The translations under genes and the position numbers were made by a program. The notes under the pieces were generated by a model that saw nothing but the letters and a program-made list of their open reading frames with translations, was not told the origin of the DNA and ran no database searches. DNA of 64,000 nucleotides from Membranihabitans maritimus. GTDB lineage: Bacteria > Bacteroidota > Bacteroidia > Chitinophagales > Saprospiraceae. Within the stretch, counting starts at the first letter, position 1; each line of letters opens with the position of its first letter. Positions 54,639 to 63,893 of this stretch are shown piece by piece. The stretch lies in contig NZ_JAJSLW010000002.1 of the NCBI RefSeq assembly GCF_021729145.1, positions 1-64,000 on the forward strand, read 5' to 3'.

Positions 54639-55574
54639 TTAAAATTTGTAAGAACCTTCAGGATTTACTTTAGATATAATTACTGTAGAATCGATTTTCG
54701 CGTTTGAAAAAACTTCTTTCATTGCAAAAGCTATGTTTTCAGCATCATTTGAATTCTCGGATAATGCAAAGATAGAAGGCCCTGCACCAGAAATACTACA
54801 TCCAATAGCATTATTATTGAGGGCTGCAATTTTAACCTCTTTGAATTTGGGAATTAAATATGCTCTTTGAGGTTCAATAATTAAATCTTCAAGGCAGGAT
54901 CGCATGAGGCTGAAATCGGATTGATACAGACTAGAAATGAATCCAGCTAAATTAAATGACTGATCTATATGGTCTTTCAGGGTAATTGTTTTCTTAATTA
55001 TTTCCCTGGCATTTTTTGTAAGTATTTCTATGTCGGGATGAATTAAAGTTATAAACAAACCACTAGGAGAGGGTAACCTTTGATGGAGTAATTGCTCATT
55101 ATTCTTTACTAGAATTATTCCACCCAATAGGGAAGGAGCTACATTGTCTGCATGGAATGAACCATCAGCTATTTGTTCTCCTCGAACAGCGAATGGTAGT
55201 AATTCGCTTTTGGTTAGTGGTTGTTTAAGTAATTCGTTGACTGCGAATGCACCTCCAACTGCAGATGCAGCACTGCTTCCAAGCCCACTTCCTATAGGCA
55301 TTTTCTTGATTATTTCTAATTCAATACCAATGTCAGTCAGACCAAGATGGTTCAATACAGCCTGACCAGCTACAGAAGCTGTGTTTTTGAAAGGATCTGT
55401 TGGGAGTTTGCCATTGTCGTTGTGAATTTTATAGATAGAAACTCCTTTAGATTTATTCGTTTCCCGTGCAATAATTTCATCACCAGGAGAATTTAATGCC
55501 AAACCCAAAATGTCATAACCTACTGCTATGTTGGCTATAGTAGCCGGGGCAAAAACTTTTATACCTGCATTCAT
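54639..55574 (-). CDS. thrB: Homoserine kinase
   Basis: ThrB phosphorylates homoserine. It is a GHMP kinase of 311 residues with MPIGSGLGSSAASAVGGAFA as the ATP-binding loop, an N-terminal VFAPATIANIAVGYDILGLA and a C-terminal GCSISGAGPSIFAL. Its start shares one base with the thrA stop (TAATG). It sits between thrA and thrC, the normal operon order. Confidence 0.97.
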   Translation of the reverse strand: MNAGIKVFAPATIANIAVGYDILGLALNSPGDEIIARETNKSKGVSIYKIHNDNGKLPTDPFKNTASVAGQAVLNHLGLTDIGIELEIIKKMPIGSGLGSSAASAVGGAFAVNELLKQPLTKSELLPFAVRGEQIADGSFHADNVAPSLLGGIILVKNNEQLLHQRLPSPSGLFITLIHPDIEILTKNAREIIKKTITLKDHIDQSFNLAGFISSLYQSDFSLMRSCLEDLIIEPQRAYLIPKFKEVKIAALNNNAIGCSISGAGPSIFALSENSNDAENIAFAMKEVFSNAKIDSTVIISKVNPEGSYKF

Positions 55575-58036
55575 TACGAAGGACTTATTTGACTTTCAAT
55601 ATTTATTATTTCAGCGAAAACTCCAGCTGCAGTAACTTCAGCTCCTGCACCAGGTCCTCTTACAACCAATGGTCTTTTATCATAACGATTAGTTGTAAAT
55701 ACAATCATGTTGTCACTACCTTCCAGATTAAAGAAAGGAGATGATTCCGATACTTCTTTTAAAGATATATATACATTTTGATTTTCCATGGTTGCAATTA
55801 CCCGTAATCTTTTATTATTGGATATATTCTTTTCTTTCAACTTTTCAAAATAATCATCTTTCTCAGAGAGAATTCTGAAAAAGGAATCTATATTCTCTGC
55901 TTCCATACACTCTTGGGGTACAATGTCTTCAACCCTTACCGACTCAGGTTCGATTCGCATGCCAGCTTCTCTGCTAAGAATAAGAATCTTTCGTTTCACA
56001 TCAGTTCCACTTAAATCAACCCTGGGATCAGGTTCTGTAAAGCCGAGTTTTTGTGCCTCTTTTACAACATCACTAAACTTTTTATCACCCACAAACTCAT
56101 TGAAAATATAAGATAAGGAGCCGGAAAGAACGCCTTCGATTTTAGTTATTTTATCTCCGGAATGGATTAAGTTTTGAAGCGTGGAAATAACAGGTAGACC
56201 AGCACCTACATTCGTTTCAAATCCAAATGTTACATTATTTTTTCTGGCAATTGTTTTTAGATCGGAGTATTCATCGTAAGAAGAAGAAGTGGCGATTTTG
56301 TTTGGAGTTACAATGTGAATACTATTTTTTAGAATTTTGTCATAATGAATTGAGATCTCTTTGGTCGCGGTATTATCTACAAAAACAGAATTAATAAGAT
56401 TCATTTCGTTCATTTTATCTGAGAAGGCATGCATATCCATTTTCAGGTTAGATTCGCTTAACAAATCTTTCCATTTACCGATATCAATTCCTTGCTCGTC
56501 AAATATCATTTTTTTGCTGTTGGCCAGACCTACTACCCTAATTTCCAATCCCCGCTCTTTTCTCAACAATATGTTTTGATCACTAATTTGTTTTAGTAAC
56601 GTACTCCCAATAAGGCCACTTCCTACAACAAATAAGTTAATGACCTTGAGATTTGACAGGAAAAATCCTTCATGTAGGGCATTTAGAGCTTTATTTTCAT
56701 CTCCTCTGCTTACAACAACAGAAATATTTCTTTCAGAACTTCCTTGTGCGATGGCAACAATGTTGATCCCATTATTCCCCAAGGACCTCATCATCTTTGC
56801 AGCAACACCGGGTGTAAATCTCATATTGTCACCTATAATGGCCAGGATTGATAAGTCTTCTTCAATATGCAAATGATCCAAATCTTTACGATCAAATTCA
56901 CTTTTGAACTCTTTCTTAATAGCCTTTATAGCCTTTTTTATCTGGAAAGGCAATATTGCAAAACTTATACTGTATTCAGAAGATCCCTGGGTGATCATAA
57001 TAATATTGATACTGGAATCAGCCAAACACCTAAATAATCTGGCTGCAGTACCGGGAACTCCTACCATGCCATTACCCTGGAGGGTAAGTAAAGCAACATT
57101 ATTAATAGATGATATACCTTTGACGGGATAGTCCGTATAATTGGTTTCTGAAGAAATAAATGTGCCCTCGTGATCTGGATTGAAAGTGTTTTTAATAACC
57201 AGTGGAATATTTTTATCCATTGCAGGTTGCATGGTAGGGGCATAAATAACCTTAGCTCCAAAATGTGACATTTCTACTGCCTCCATAAATGACATTTTGG
57301 GAATAGTAAAAGCCTGGTTTACCCTGCGCGGATCACTGGTTAGAACTCCATCTACATCTGTCCAAATTTCAATAATATCTGATTGTAATCCCGCTCCTAA
57401 TAGCGCAGCTGTGTAATCAGAACCCCCTCTTCCCAATGTAGTGCTTAAACCACCCTTGGCAGATGCAATGAATCCTGTAACAATTTGTGTTTTCTTGTGT
57501 TTGGTATAATATTCTTTTATGTTTTTGTAGGTTAGTTTTAGGTTAACCTGTGCTGAGCCAAAATTTTTATTTGTCTTAATTATTTTTCGAGCATCTAAAA
57601 ACTCTGAATCAATATCCAGATTTTCCAGGTATTTCGAAATAATAAAAGCAGAATTTCTTTCGCCAAAACTCAACACGTAATCCATTGTCCTGGGTGATGC
57701 CTCCCACACCAAATAGATCCCGTATAAAAGATTTTCAAGGGTTTCATTGTTTTTATTAATAACAGCAGAAACATTTTCTTTACTCTTACCATCAAAAAGT
57801 GAATCAACAACTTCATTGTGTTTTTTCAAAAACAGATCTAATTCACTTTTATAATCTGCATTTCCTTTACTGGCTTTATCAGCCATGGAAATAAGCAAAT
57901 CTGTAATTCCGCCAATGGCAGAAAAAACAACAGTAAATTCTATTCCCTTGTCTGCGTAAGACTTTAATATACTACCTACATTTCTAATTCTTTCAGCACT
58001 ACCTACGGAAGAACCTCCAAATTTTAAAACTCTCAT
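55574..58036 (-). CDS. thrA: Bifunctional aspartokinase / homoserine dehydrogenase
   Basis: ThrA joins two enzymes of the aspartate pathway. The N-terminal kinase (residues ~1-290) shows KFGGSSVGSAERIRNV, GFIASAKGGLSTTLGRGGSD and TDVDGVLTSDPRRV. ACT domains for feedback control follow (GMVGVPGTAARLFRCL; RFTPGVAAKMMRSLGNNGIN). The C-terminal dehydrogenase (~460-820) has the NAD(P) fold VVGSGLIGSTLLKQI and FGFETNVGAGLPVISTLQNL. At 820 residues it matches the fused form. It heads the thrA-thrB-thrC operon. The 347-base leader holds several TTATAAACA copies. Confidence 0.97.
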   Translation of the reverse strand: MRVLKFGGSSVGSAERIRNVGSILKSYADKGIEFTVVFSAIGGITDLLISMADKASKGNADYKSELDLFLKKHNEVVDSLFDGKSKENVSAVINKNNETLENLLYGIYLVWEASPRTMDYVLSFGERNSAFIISKYLENLDIDSEFLDARKIIKTNKNFGSAQVNLKLTYKNIKEYYTKHKKTQIVTGFIASAKGGLSTTLGRGGSDYTAALLGAGLQSDIIEIWTDVDGVLTSDPRRVNQAFTIPKMSFMEAVEMSHFGAKVIYAPTMQPAMDKNIPLVIKNTFNPDHEGTFISSETNYTDYPVKGISSINNVALLTLQGNGMVGVPGTAARLFRCLADSSINIIMITQGSSEYSISFAILPFQIKKAIKAIKKEFKSEFDRKDLDHLHIEEDLSILAIIGDNMRFTPGVAAKMMRSLGNNGINIVAIAQGSSERNISVVVSRGDENKALNALHEGFFLSNLKVINLFVVGSGLIGSTLLKQISDQNILLRKERGLEIRVVGLANSKKMIFDEQGIDIGKWKDLLSESNLKMDMHAFSDKMNEMNLINSVFVDNTATKEISIHYDKILKNSIHIVTPNKIATSSSYDEYSDLKTIARKNNVTFGFETNVGAGLPVISTLQNLIHSGDKITKIEGVLSGSLSYIFNEFVGDKKFSDVVKEAQKLGFTEPDPRVDLSGTDVKRKILILSREAGMRIEPESVRVEDIVPQECMEAENIDSFFRILSEKDDYFEKLKEKNISNNKRLRVIATMENQNVYISLKEVSESSPFFNLEGSDNMIVFTTNRYDKRPLVVRGPGAGAEVTAAGVFAEIINIESQISPS

Positions 58037-58301
58037 AAATGAATTTTATCGATGAAATTATCTAATTTCAATAACTTATAAACAATTGTATTACAAATCA
58101 AGATAGAAGTAAAAAATCAAACAAATTTTTATATTTCTATTCATTGTTAATGCTGAATAGATGAATTATTCAGAATTAATCCGCCAAATTATTAATAAAT
58201 TTTCAAGGAGAGGAATAAATGGTTGTAATTAATTATTTATAAACATCAGGAGTATAACCTTATAAACATAACCCAACGAATAATAATAAATTATGAATGA
58301 C
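58037..58301. promoter_or_regulatory. thr operon leader region with repeated TTATAAACA motif
   Basis: TTATAAACA occurs at 58076-58084, 58237-58245 and 58260-58268, between thrA and its candidate promoter. No leader peptide rich in Thr or Ile codons and no clear attenuator hairpin could be made out. The motif may be a regulator-binding site. Confidence 0.3.
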
Positions 58302-58335
58302 CAAAAATAATTTAACAAGGTATAGCCGGTACAAA
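58302..58335 (-). promoter_or_regulatory. Candidate thr operon promoter
   Basis: On the minus strand, TTTG (58335-58332) precedes TATTTTTG (58309-58302) by 22 bases, fitting the Bacteroidota promoter pattern. The resulting leader would be about 265 nucleotides long. Confidence 0.4.
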
Positions 58336-58383
58336 TAGGTGCCGGAGACATAATGAATTAGCCTTGTCGCACGGATCATGAAA

Positions 58384-58851
58384 TTATTTAACATATGATT
58401 GTTTCAAAATCAAAAGGTATTCATCTTCTTTCTTACGCATTTGCTCTTGGTCCATATCCGTTTTATCATTATATCCACACAAATGTAAAATACCATGGAT
58501 GATTACTCTATTCAATTCGTTGGTAAATGGTTGGTTTAATATGTCAGCATTTTCATGTATTCTGTCTATACTGATAAATAAATCACCGGAAAGAGGTGTT
58601 TGCTGATAAGGAAAAGTAATTATATCCGTATAATAATCGTGATCGAGATATTCTATATTTATTTCTAAAAGATAATCGTCAGAGCAGAAAATAATATTTA
58701 TATCACCTATTTTGGATTGATTCTCTTTAAGAATAGTACTTGTGATCCAAGAATTTAAAAGGTTTTTCTCTAAAGGAAAAGAAGAGACGTCTTCAAAAAA
58801 ATACCGAACATTTTCTATTGAATTCATAACTAACACCTGAGTGAAAACCAC
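58384..58851 (-). CDS. ybeY: Endoribonuclease YbeY
   Basis: YbeY is needed for 16S rRNA maturation. The 155-residue protein shows the metal motif HGILHLCGYNDKTDMD. The two first histidines are present, but the third ligand position (GYDH in most bacteria) is Asp here, as GYND. Related Bacteroidota often carry GYKD-like versions, I believe. The catalytic-site DHDYYTDIITFPYQQTP matches the family. It is 24 bases after the RsbW-like gene in the same direction. Confidence 0.93.
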   Translation of the reverse strand: MVFTQVLVMNSIENVRYFFEDVSSFPLEKNLLNSWITSTILKENQSKIGDINIIFCSDDYLLEINIEYLDHDYYTDIITFPYQQTPLSGDLFISIDRIHENADILNQPFTNELNRVIIHGILHLCGYNDKTDMDQEQMRKKEDEYLLILKQSYVK

Positions 58852-58875
58852 AAAGATAGATTAATACATAAATGG

Positions 58876-59271
58876 CTATATCTTAAATCTCAATATTACG
58901 CATTTGCCATCGTTTGTGAATTTAAAACTGTCAGTTAAATTCCGCATCAAATGGATTCCTCGACCACCGGGCGATAAAATATTTTCTTTTAATGTGGGAT
59001 CTTTTACTTCGTTGAAATTAAATCCACTTCCCTGGTCATTAATCCTTATTTCCAGGATTTCATGATCCATTGCCTCCGTTATTGAAACCGTTTTATCACT
59101 ATCAAATTTATTCCCGTGAATAATGGCATTATTTACAGCCTCTAAAATAGATAATTTAATGTCTATAAATTTCTTGGGAAGTATGCAATAATTGGCCTCT
59201 AATCTTTTGAGGAATGAATCTATTAATTTTATATTTTCCAGTTCAGAAGATATAGTTAATTTGCTTGCCAA
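58876..59271 (-). CDS. RsbW-like serine kinase / anti-sigma factor ATPase
   Basis: This 131-residue HATPase_c_2 protein has an N box (LSILEAVNNAIIHGNKF), G1 (RINDQGSGFNF) and G2 (SPGGRGIHLMRNLTDSF). Such proteins phosphorylate STAS-type anti-anti-sigma factors. A SpoIIE-type phosphatase is encoded at 47.6-48.8 kb in the same window and could be its opponent (inference). No STAS gene or sigma partner is next to it. Confidence 0.92.
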   Translation of the reverse strand: MASKLTISSELENIKLIDSFLKRLEANYCILPKKFIDIKLSILEAVNNAIIHGNKFDSDKTVSITEAMDHEILEIRINDQGSGFNFNEVKDPTLKENILSPGGRGIHLMRNLTDSFKFTNDGKCVILRFKI

Positions 59272-59276
59272 ATCGG

Positions 59277-62200
59277 TTAATCAGTTTTTAGTTGTTCGTA
59301 ATATTCTTCGACTAATCTCTTATAATAAGGTTTTAAAGAAGGAGAAAGTTTCTTGTAAGGGGAAATTTCTTCTCTTCTCTTTTCTAAGTACTCCCGAAGA
59401 TCCTGAGGTAAGCTTTTTGGAATTTCATTTGCTGATTGTGATTTTCTCTTTTCGTCAAGTTCTTGTTGACGTTCTGCTTTTTCAGCTTCTAGTAAACGGG
59501 TCATAATTTCCTGCTGTCGTTCCAACATTTCATTAGTGAGGTTTTTATTTACCAAGTCCGTTTCCATTTTATCCATCATATCAATTAGTTCCTGAAGCTG
59601 CTTTGAACCCTGGCCCTGTTGCATTTTTTCGTTTTGCTTGTCTTGAAGCATTTTGCGTAAAGCTGCTTGTTCTGCTGCAATTTTAGCAAAATCTTTACTG
59701 GAACCCTGTTCCCCCTTTCCTTTATTCCCCCTCTGTTTTGCCAGGTCTTTCATTTTTTGAGTAACATTCTTTTGCCCTTTAGTGATCCTGTCCATTGGCT
59801 CTGAGCCTTCCCCTTGACCCATACTATTGGGGTTATTACACATGGCAGAAGAACTCGACATTTGCATTTGCATGTTTTCCATTGCTTCGCTAAGAAGCAG
59901 GGCTAAATCATTGACATTTTTCATTGTTCTTCTTTGATCATTAGAGGCATCGCTCTTTTTGCGTTCTTCGAGTAACTCCAGGCTTTTAGAAATGTGATTA
60001 TCAATTACATTAACTTTATTAGTAATGCCGGATTGTATTTGAACATTTCGGTTGGCTAAAGAAATAAGACTGTCCCTTATTAGTCCAAAGTCATTTTTAA
60101 GCTTAAATTGTTCCTGGACTTTTTCTACATATTGGGGGGTAGCTGTAGATAGATGGTCTATATCTTCAATAAGTATTTCCTGGTCAAATGAAAGTTTTAC
60201 AAGATTCTCTAAAATTTGCCGTACCAGATTCATGTCTTCCTGCATTTGTTGCTGCTGCCCACTCATCATACTTGAACTCATGGACTCGCTCATCTCTTTC
60301 ATTTTTTTCGAAGCATCTTTTTGCTTTTGCCCTGCTTTTTGTTTTTGTCCAGAATTCATATTCTCCATGCTTTCTTTCTGATCTTTTTTAATTTCCTCTG
60401 AAGGAGTTTTTGGATCATCCATTTCCATGGGGTTTTTGAGGTCCTTATTTTTTTTGAAGAGTTCCTCCATCTCTTTACTGAGTTTTTCGAATTCCTTATT
60501 TAGATCCTCTTGCTTCTTTTTGGAGTCACTATCTTGTTTCAGAGAATTTTCATTTTTGTCACTTTCGTTTTTATTTCCAGGTTTTTCCTCATCATTTGCA
60601 GAGTCTTCTTCATTTACGTTATCATCGTTCCCTTCCTCGTCTTTATTCTCTGAAAACTCATCTTGCTTGTTATTTTCTTCAAAAGTCTCTTCATCCCCCA
60701 GGTTTTCCTCAGCAAGTTTTTCTTGTTCCTCAGCTAGCTGATCCAATTTTTGCATGGCATCCTGCATGTCACTTTCCATTTCCAATTTTTTATACAGCTC
60801 TTCCAGACGTTTAAGATCCATCTGTGATTGTTCCATTTGATTATTCATCTCCTGCAAGGCATCAATCGCATCTTCCTTTTTGAGCTTGCTCATGAGCTCC
60901 CTGATCTTGTTGAGTAGCTTTTCCATTTCGGGATTTTGCGCCTGCTCCATAAGCTTTTGGATTTCCTCATTGTTATTGGGCTGGTTTGGATCTTTAAATT
61001 CCTCCTGGTTAGCAGCATTTTTCTCTTGAAGGTTTTTGGTTTCTTCCAGTGCCTTTTGAATATTCTCTTGTTGATCGAGCAATTTTTCCAATTCTTTCTT
61101 CCGCTGCCAATTGAGGTCTTTTTCCTGAAATAATTTATTTCGAAGCTCTTCCGCACTTTTTTGAAGTATCTCCTGGTCTTTAAGAATCTTTTCCAGATTA
61201 CTTTTAATTTCTTCCTCGTTAGATTCTTCTAACTGTTCGAATTCTTCAACTGTCTTTTTGGTCCAGCTTTGAATACTTGTTTTAGTGGATTTGGATCCAT
61301 TGACGGCATCGTTGTCATAAACTTCAAAATAATAGAGAAAAGATTGGCCGGGTTTTAATTCTGTTTTCGTAAGATCAATTATTTTATCATACGTACCTGC
61401 TTTTCCCATATTTTCTTCCAGTACTTCCTTTGTAAAGATAAGTTCGTCTGAGGACGCCTGATTTTCAGCAATAGCGTAATTAAAAGATAGTTCTTTGATA
61501 CCATAATCATCAGAAACTTCCCCTACGGCGTAGGTGACTTTTTGTTGGTTGGAATCAACTTGCTTTTCAAGGCTTATTTTAGGATATTGATCCCGTACCG
61601 TCTCTATATAATAACTGACGGAATCAGCTTTTAAAATATCGGCACTATTAAATACTAAATTATAATCACTATTTCTGTAAACTCTTTTTGTAAAAATAGA
61701 GGTATTGTTGGTGGTATTCAATATGGTATCTCTATCCTCTCCACCAAATGAAAGTACCAAATCAGACATGTTTTCTGTGTCAAAAGTCCAGGATATTTTT
61801 GTCCCTTCCGGAACAGTTATATCCCCTTCATTTTGAATTTTCTTATCGTTTATTTGTGTATAAGAAGGAAAATCCAATTCAATACCCATATTGACTAATG
61901 AAGGCTTTTTAAGTACTTTTATATTATAGTTTTTGGATTCAAATCCATTGGCACTAAATTGAAAATCAAGTTCATTGCCTATATTCTTAATGATATATTT
62001 AAAGTCGCCATCCTTATTTTTTTGCATTTTGTATTTAAATCCATCAATACTTATAAAAGATTCTGATGGCATGGCATTTCCGATGGTTTTCATTACAAGC
62101 GTAATGTCTTCAAACTGCGGCACTTCAAGATTGCTATTTTGAAGTACAAACTCAAATGGAGCTTCTTTTTCAAAATTTGTTCTGTTGTGCAGAATTCGAT

Positions 62201-62753
62201 ATGAACTATCTGTTATGAGGGTCGGTGAGCTAAAAAGCAGGGTTATGAGAATTAAAAACGGAGGAAGAGCGTATTTGATATATTTGCGATTCCTTTTTAA
62301 ATCAATAGCCTTGGGAAATGGAACAAGTTTAATCTCCCTGGTTTTCTGTTCTACACTGTGGTATAGCAAATCATTATCAGAATCTGCTGATGACTGATGT
62401 GAAAGGTGTAAAATATTTAATAGCTTGTCTTTTACCTCTGGGAAGTGATCACCAATAATTTTAGCGGCATCTTCATGACTAATAGTTTTACCAAGTTTTA
62501 ACCATTTTATGGCCGGTATGCCCATCCAATAGGTAAAAGAAACTGCAAAAAATCCAATGAAAGAATAGAAAAAAATCGATCGGGTAAGTGTTGAAAAGTA
62601 AAATTGGGATTCAAGTAAATTGAAAAACAAAAATAAAACCAGATTGGCCCCTGCAAATAATAGAGACCCTTTGATCAATTTATTGGCATAAAATTTCCTG
62701 ATAAATTGATCTAATTTTTGAATTAACGCTGTATATCCTTTTGAACTTTTCAT
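59277..62753 (-). CDS. DUF4175-type large membrane coiled-coil protein
   Basis: This 1158-residue protein matches the Bacteroidota DUF4175 family of unknown function. Two membrane helices lie near the N-terminus (residues ~27-50, 55-80) and a third near 160. A Ig-like beta stretch runs to ~500 (for example VPEGTKISWTFDTENM). A very long, highly charged Glu/Lys/Gln-rich coiled coil follows, with acidic runs (~600-760), and ends in a region rich in Met/Gln. It precedes the RsbW-like gene by 5 bases, so they are probably cotranscribed. The function is unknown. Confidence 0.9.
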   Translation of the reverse strand: MKSSKGYTALIQKLDQFIRKFYANKLIKGSLLFAGANLVLFLFFNLLESQFYFSTLTRSIFFYSFIGFFAVSFTYWMGIPAIKWLKLGKTISHEDAAKIIGDHFPEVKDKLLNILHLSHQSSADSDNDLLYHSVEQKTREIKLVPFPKAIDLKRNRKYIKYALPPFLILITLLFSSPTLITDSSYRILHNRTNFEKEAPFEFVLQNSNLEVPQFEDITLVMKTIGNAMPSESFISIDGFKYKMQKNKDGDFKYIIKNIGNELDFQFSANGFESKNYNIKVLKKPSLVNMGIELDFPSYTQINDKKIQNEGDITVPEGTKISWTFDTENMSDLVLSFGGEDRDTILNTTNNTSIFTKRVYRNSDYNLVFNSADILKADSVSYYIETVRDQYPKISLEKQVDSNQQKVTYAVGEVSDDYGIKELSFNYAIAENQASSDELIFTKEVLEENMGKAGTYDKIIDLTKTELKPGQSFLYYFEVYDNDAVNGSKSTKTSIQSWTKKTVEEFEQLEESNEEEIKSNLEKILKDQEILQKSAEELRNKLFQEKDLNWQRKKELEKLLDQQENIQKALEETKNLQEKNAANQEEFKDPNQPNNNEEIQKLMEQAQNPEMEKLLNKIRELMSKLKKEDAIDALQEMNNQMEQSQMDLKRLEELYKKLEMESDMQDAMQKLDQLAEEQEKLAEENLGDEETFEENNKQDEFSENKDEEGNDDNVNEEDSANDEEKPGNKNESDKNENSLKQDSDSKKKQEDLNKEFEKLSKEMEELFKKNKDLKNPMEMDDPKTPSEEIKKDQKESMENMNSGQKQKAGQKQKDASKKMKEMSESMSSSMMSGQQQQMQEDMNLVRQILENLVKLSFDQEILIEDIDHLSTATPQYVEKVQEQFKLKNDFGLIRDSLISLANRNVQIQSGITNKVNVIDNHISKSLELLEERKKSDASNDQRRTMKNVNDLALLLSEAMENMQMQMSSSSAMCNNPNSMGQGEGSEPMDRITKGQKNVTQKMKDLAKQRGNKGKGEQGSSKDFAKIAAEQAALRKMLQDKQNEKMQQGQGSKQLQELIDMMDKMETDLVNKNLTNEMLERQQEIMTRLLEAEKAERQQELDEKRKSQSANEIPKSLPQDLREYLEKRREEISPYKKLSPSLKPYYKRLVEEYYEQLKTD

Positions 62754-62959
62754 ATCACACTATTCTACTCTTGATCCAAATATTTAATATAACGGATTAT
62801 CTAATCAAAATACTATAATCCAGCTGTTTGTTCTTACTTTTAACAGGAATTTTAGAAACTTAGGTTCCTTTAATAGAAACAAATTTGTCAACTTCCAAAT
62901 AATATTATTAATTTAGTTTTACTAAATACGGCATTGAAACAAATTCGAATATTAATTGG

Positions 62960-62977
62960 AACTTTTTATAAAAAGTT
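62960..62977. promoter_or_regulatory. 18-bp perfect palindrome upstream of the PspC-like gene
   Basis: AACTTTTTATAAAAAGTT is a perfect palindrome 14 bases before the ATG at 62992. It could be an operator or a hairpin at the mRNA start. It is AT-rich, so chance cannot be excluded. Confidence 0.35.
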
Positions 62978-62991
62978 ATCGTTAACGTAAC

Positions 62992-63204
62992 ATGAATTTA
63001 CGGGATATCTTCGAAAAACCAGCCTTTGGCGTTTGTTCTACGGTAGCAGATCAATTTGGTCTGGCTGTTGACCGGGTTAGAATCTATTTCGTATACCTTT
63101 CACTTTTAACATTTGGTTCTCCAGTTGTAATCTATTTATTCGTTGCCTTTTGGATCAATTGGAAAAAGTATATTCAAGGAAGAAGACCTCTTCATTATTT
63201 ATAA
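62992..63204 (+). CDS. PspC-domain small membrane protein
   Basis: This 70-residue protein has the PspC signature FEKPAFGVCSTVADQFGLAV and RIYFVYLSLLTFGSPVVIYL, with one strong membrane helix (~40-58). PspC relatives sense or support the membrane under stress, but single-domain small forms like this have unknown function in Bacteroidota. It stands alone between two minus-strand genes. Confidence 0.85.
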   Translation: MNLRDIFEKPAFGVCSTVADQFGLAVDRVRIYFVYLSLLTFGSPVVIYLFVAFWINWKKYIQGRRPLHYL

Positions 63205-63385
63205 TCCTGTGGAATTATTCTTTCGGTATTTTATTATCTAAAACAAAGGAAGTTTTCCTATCGTACGACCAGGTGTAAATTGTCTGACAATTCCCTCAGA
63301 ATAAATAAACTATTAGAAATCTTATCATATCCCATTCCTTTTGGCAATCTTTTTTACTAATTAACTATGGCGAATATAAGGTTCC

Positions 63386-63589
63386 TTAAATAGCGAGTAT
63401 TGTATCTGAATAAATAATATTGCTATCTGTATCTGAAGGGAAGCTACTTTTATATACAGATCTGGAGTATGGATATTGGCTATTAGCCTGAGGTGAATGG
63501 CTGCTTGTGAGCCATTCAGGAAAACAAATACATAATAAGCCAGCACAGCCGGCAATTAAGACTATTAATTGTAAAAATTTAAATTTCAT
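63386..63589 (-). CDS. Small membrane or secreted protein
   Basis: This 67-residue frame (start ATG 63589) has one N-terminal hydrophobic helix (FLQLIVLIAGCAGLLCICF) that could be a signal anchor, with a Cys that might act as a lipobox. The C-terminal half is Ser/Tyr-rich. An extended start at 63637 would add 16 charged residues. No family is recognised. Confidence 0.45.
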   Translation of the reverse strand: MKFKFLQLIVLIAGCAGLLCICFPEWLTSSHSPQANSQYPYSRSVYKSSFPSDTDSNIIYSDTILAI

Positions 63590-63842
63590 ACGTCGGTTTT
63601 TGAGATGGACTACAAATATATAACCTTTTGATAACACTTAAAAATATTTGATTAACAATTATTTAGGTGCTAAATCATAAAGTAAAATTGTAATCAAAAC
63701 GACACAAATACGATTTGCTGATTTGATATAAAATGAATGAATAAAATATTTGCTTTTAACATTATGACCAAAAATATATCCAATTTGATTATGAATAAAA
63801 ACTCGCAATGAGACCCCTCAAATGAAGAAAAAAGTCAAATCA
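63590..63842. other. AT-rich intergenic stretch
   Basis: This short gap holds no gene, repeat or hairpin I can support. Confidence 0.4.
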
Positions 63843-63874
63843 TTCGATTCTCAGCAATTTTTCACCTAATTTTG
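63843..63874 (+). promoter_or_regulatory. Candidate promoter for the DUF3467 gene
   Basis: TAATTTTG at 63867-63874 matches TAnnTTTG. A TTCG at 63843-63846 is a one-mismatch -33 element at a spacer of 20. The ATG lies about 20 bases downstream. Confidence 0.4.
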
Positions 63875-63893
63875 CCCGTAAATATCTAGGAAT

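Noticed and set aside
58037-58383. Threonine attenuator with leader peptide upstream of thrA
   Set aside because: No short frame rich in Thr or Ile codons, and no terminator/antiterminator hairpins seen.
60052-60741. Plus-strand Ser/Phe-rich frames in the DUF4175 gene
   Set aside because: They are the antisense of a Glu/Lys-rich coiled coil, which yields open Phe/Leu/Ser-rich frames.
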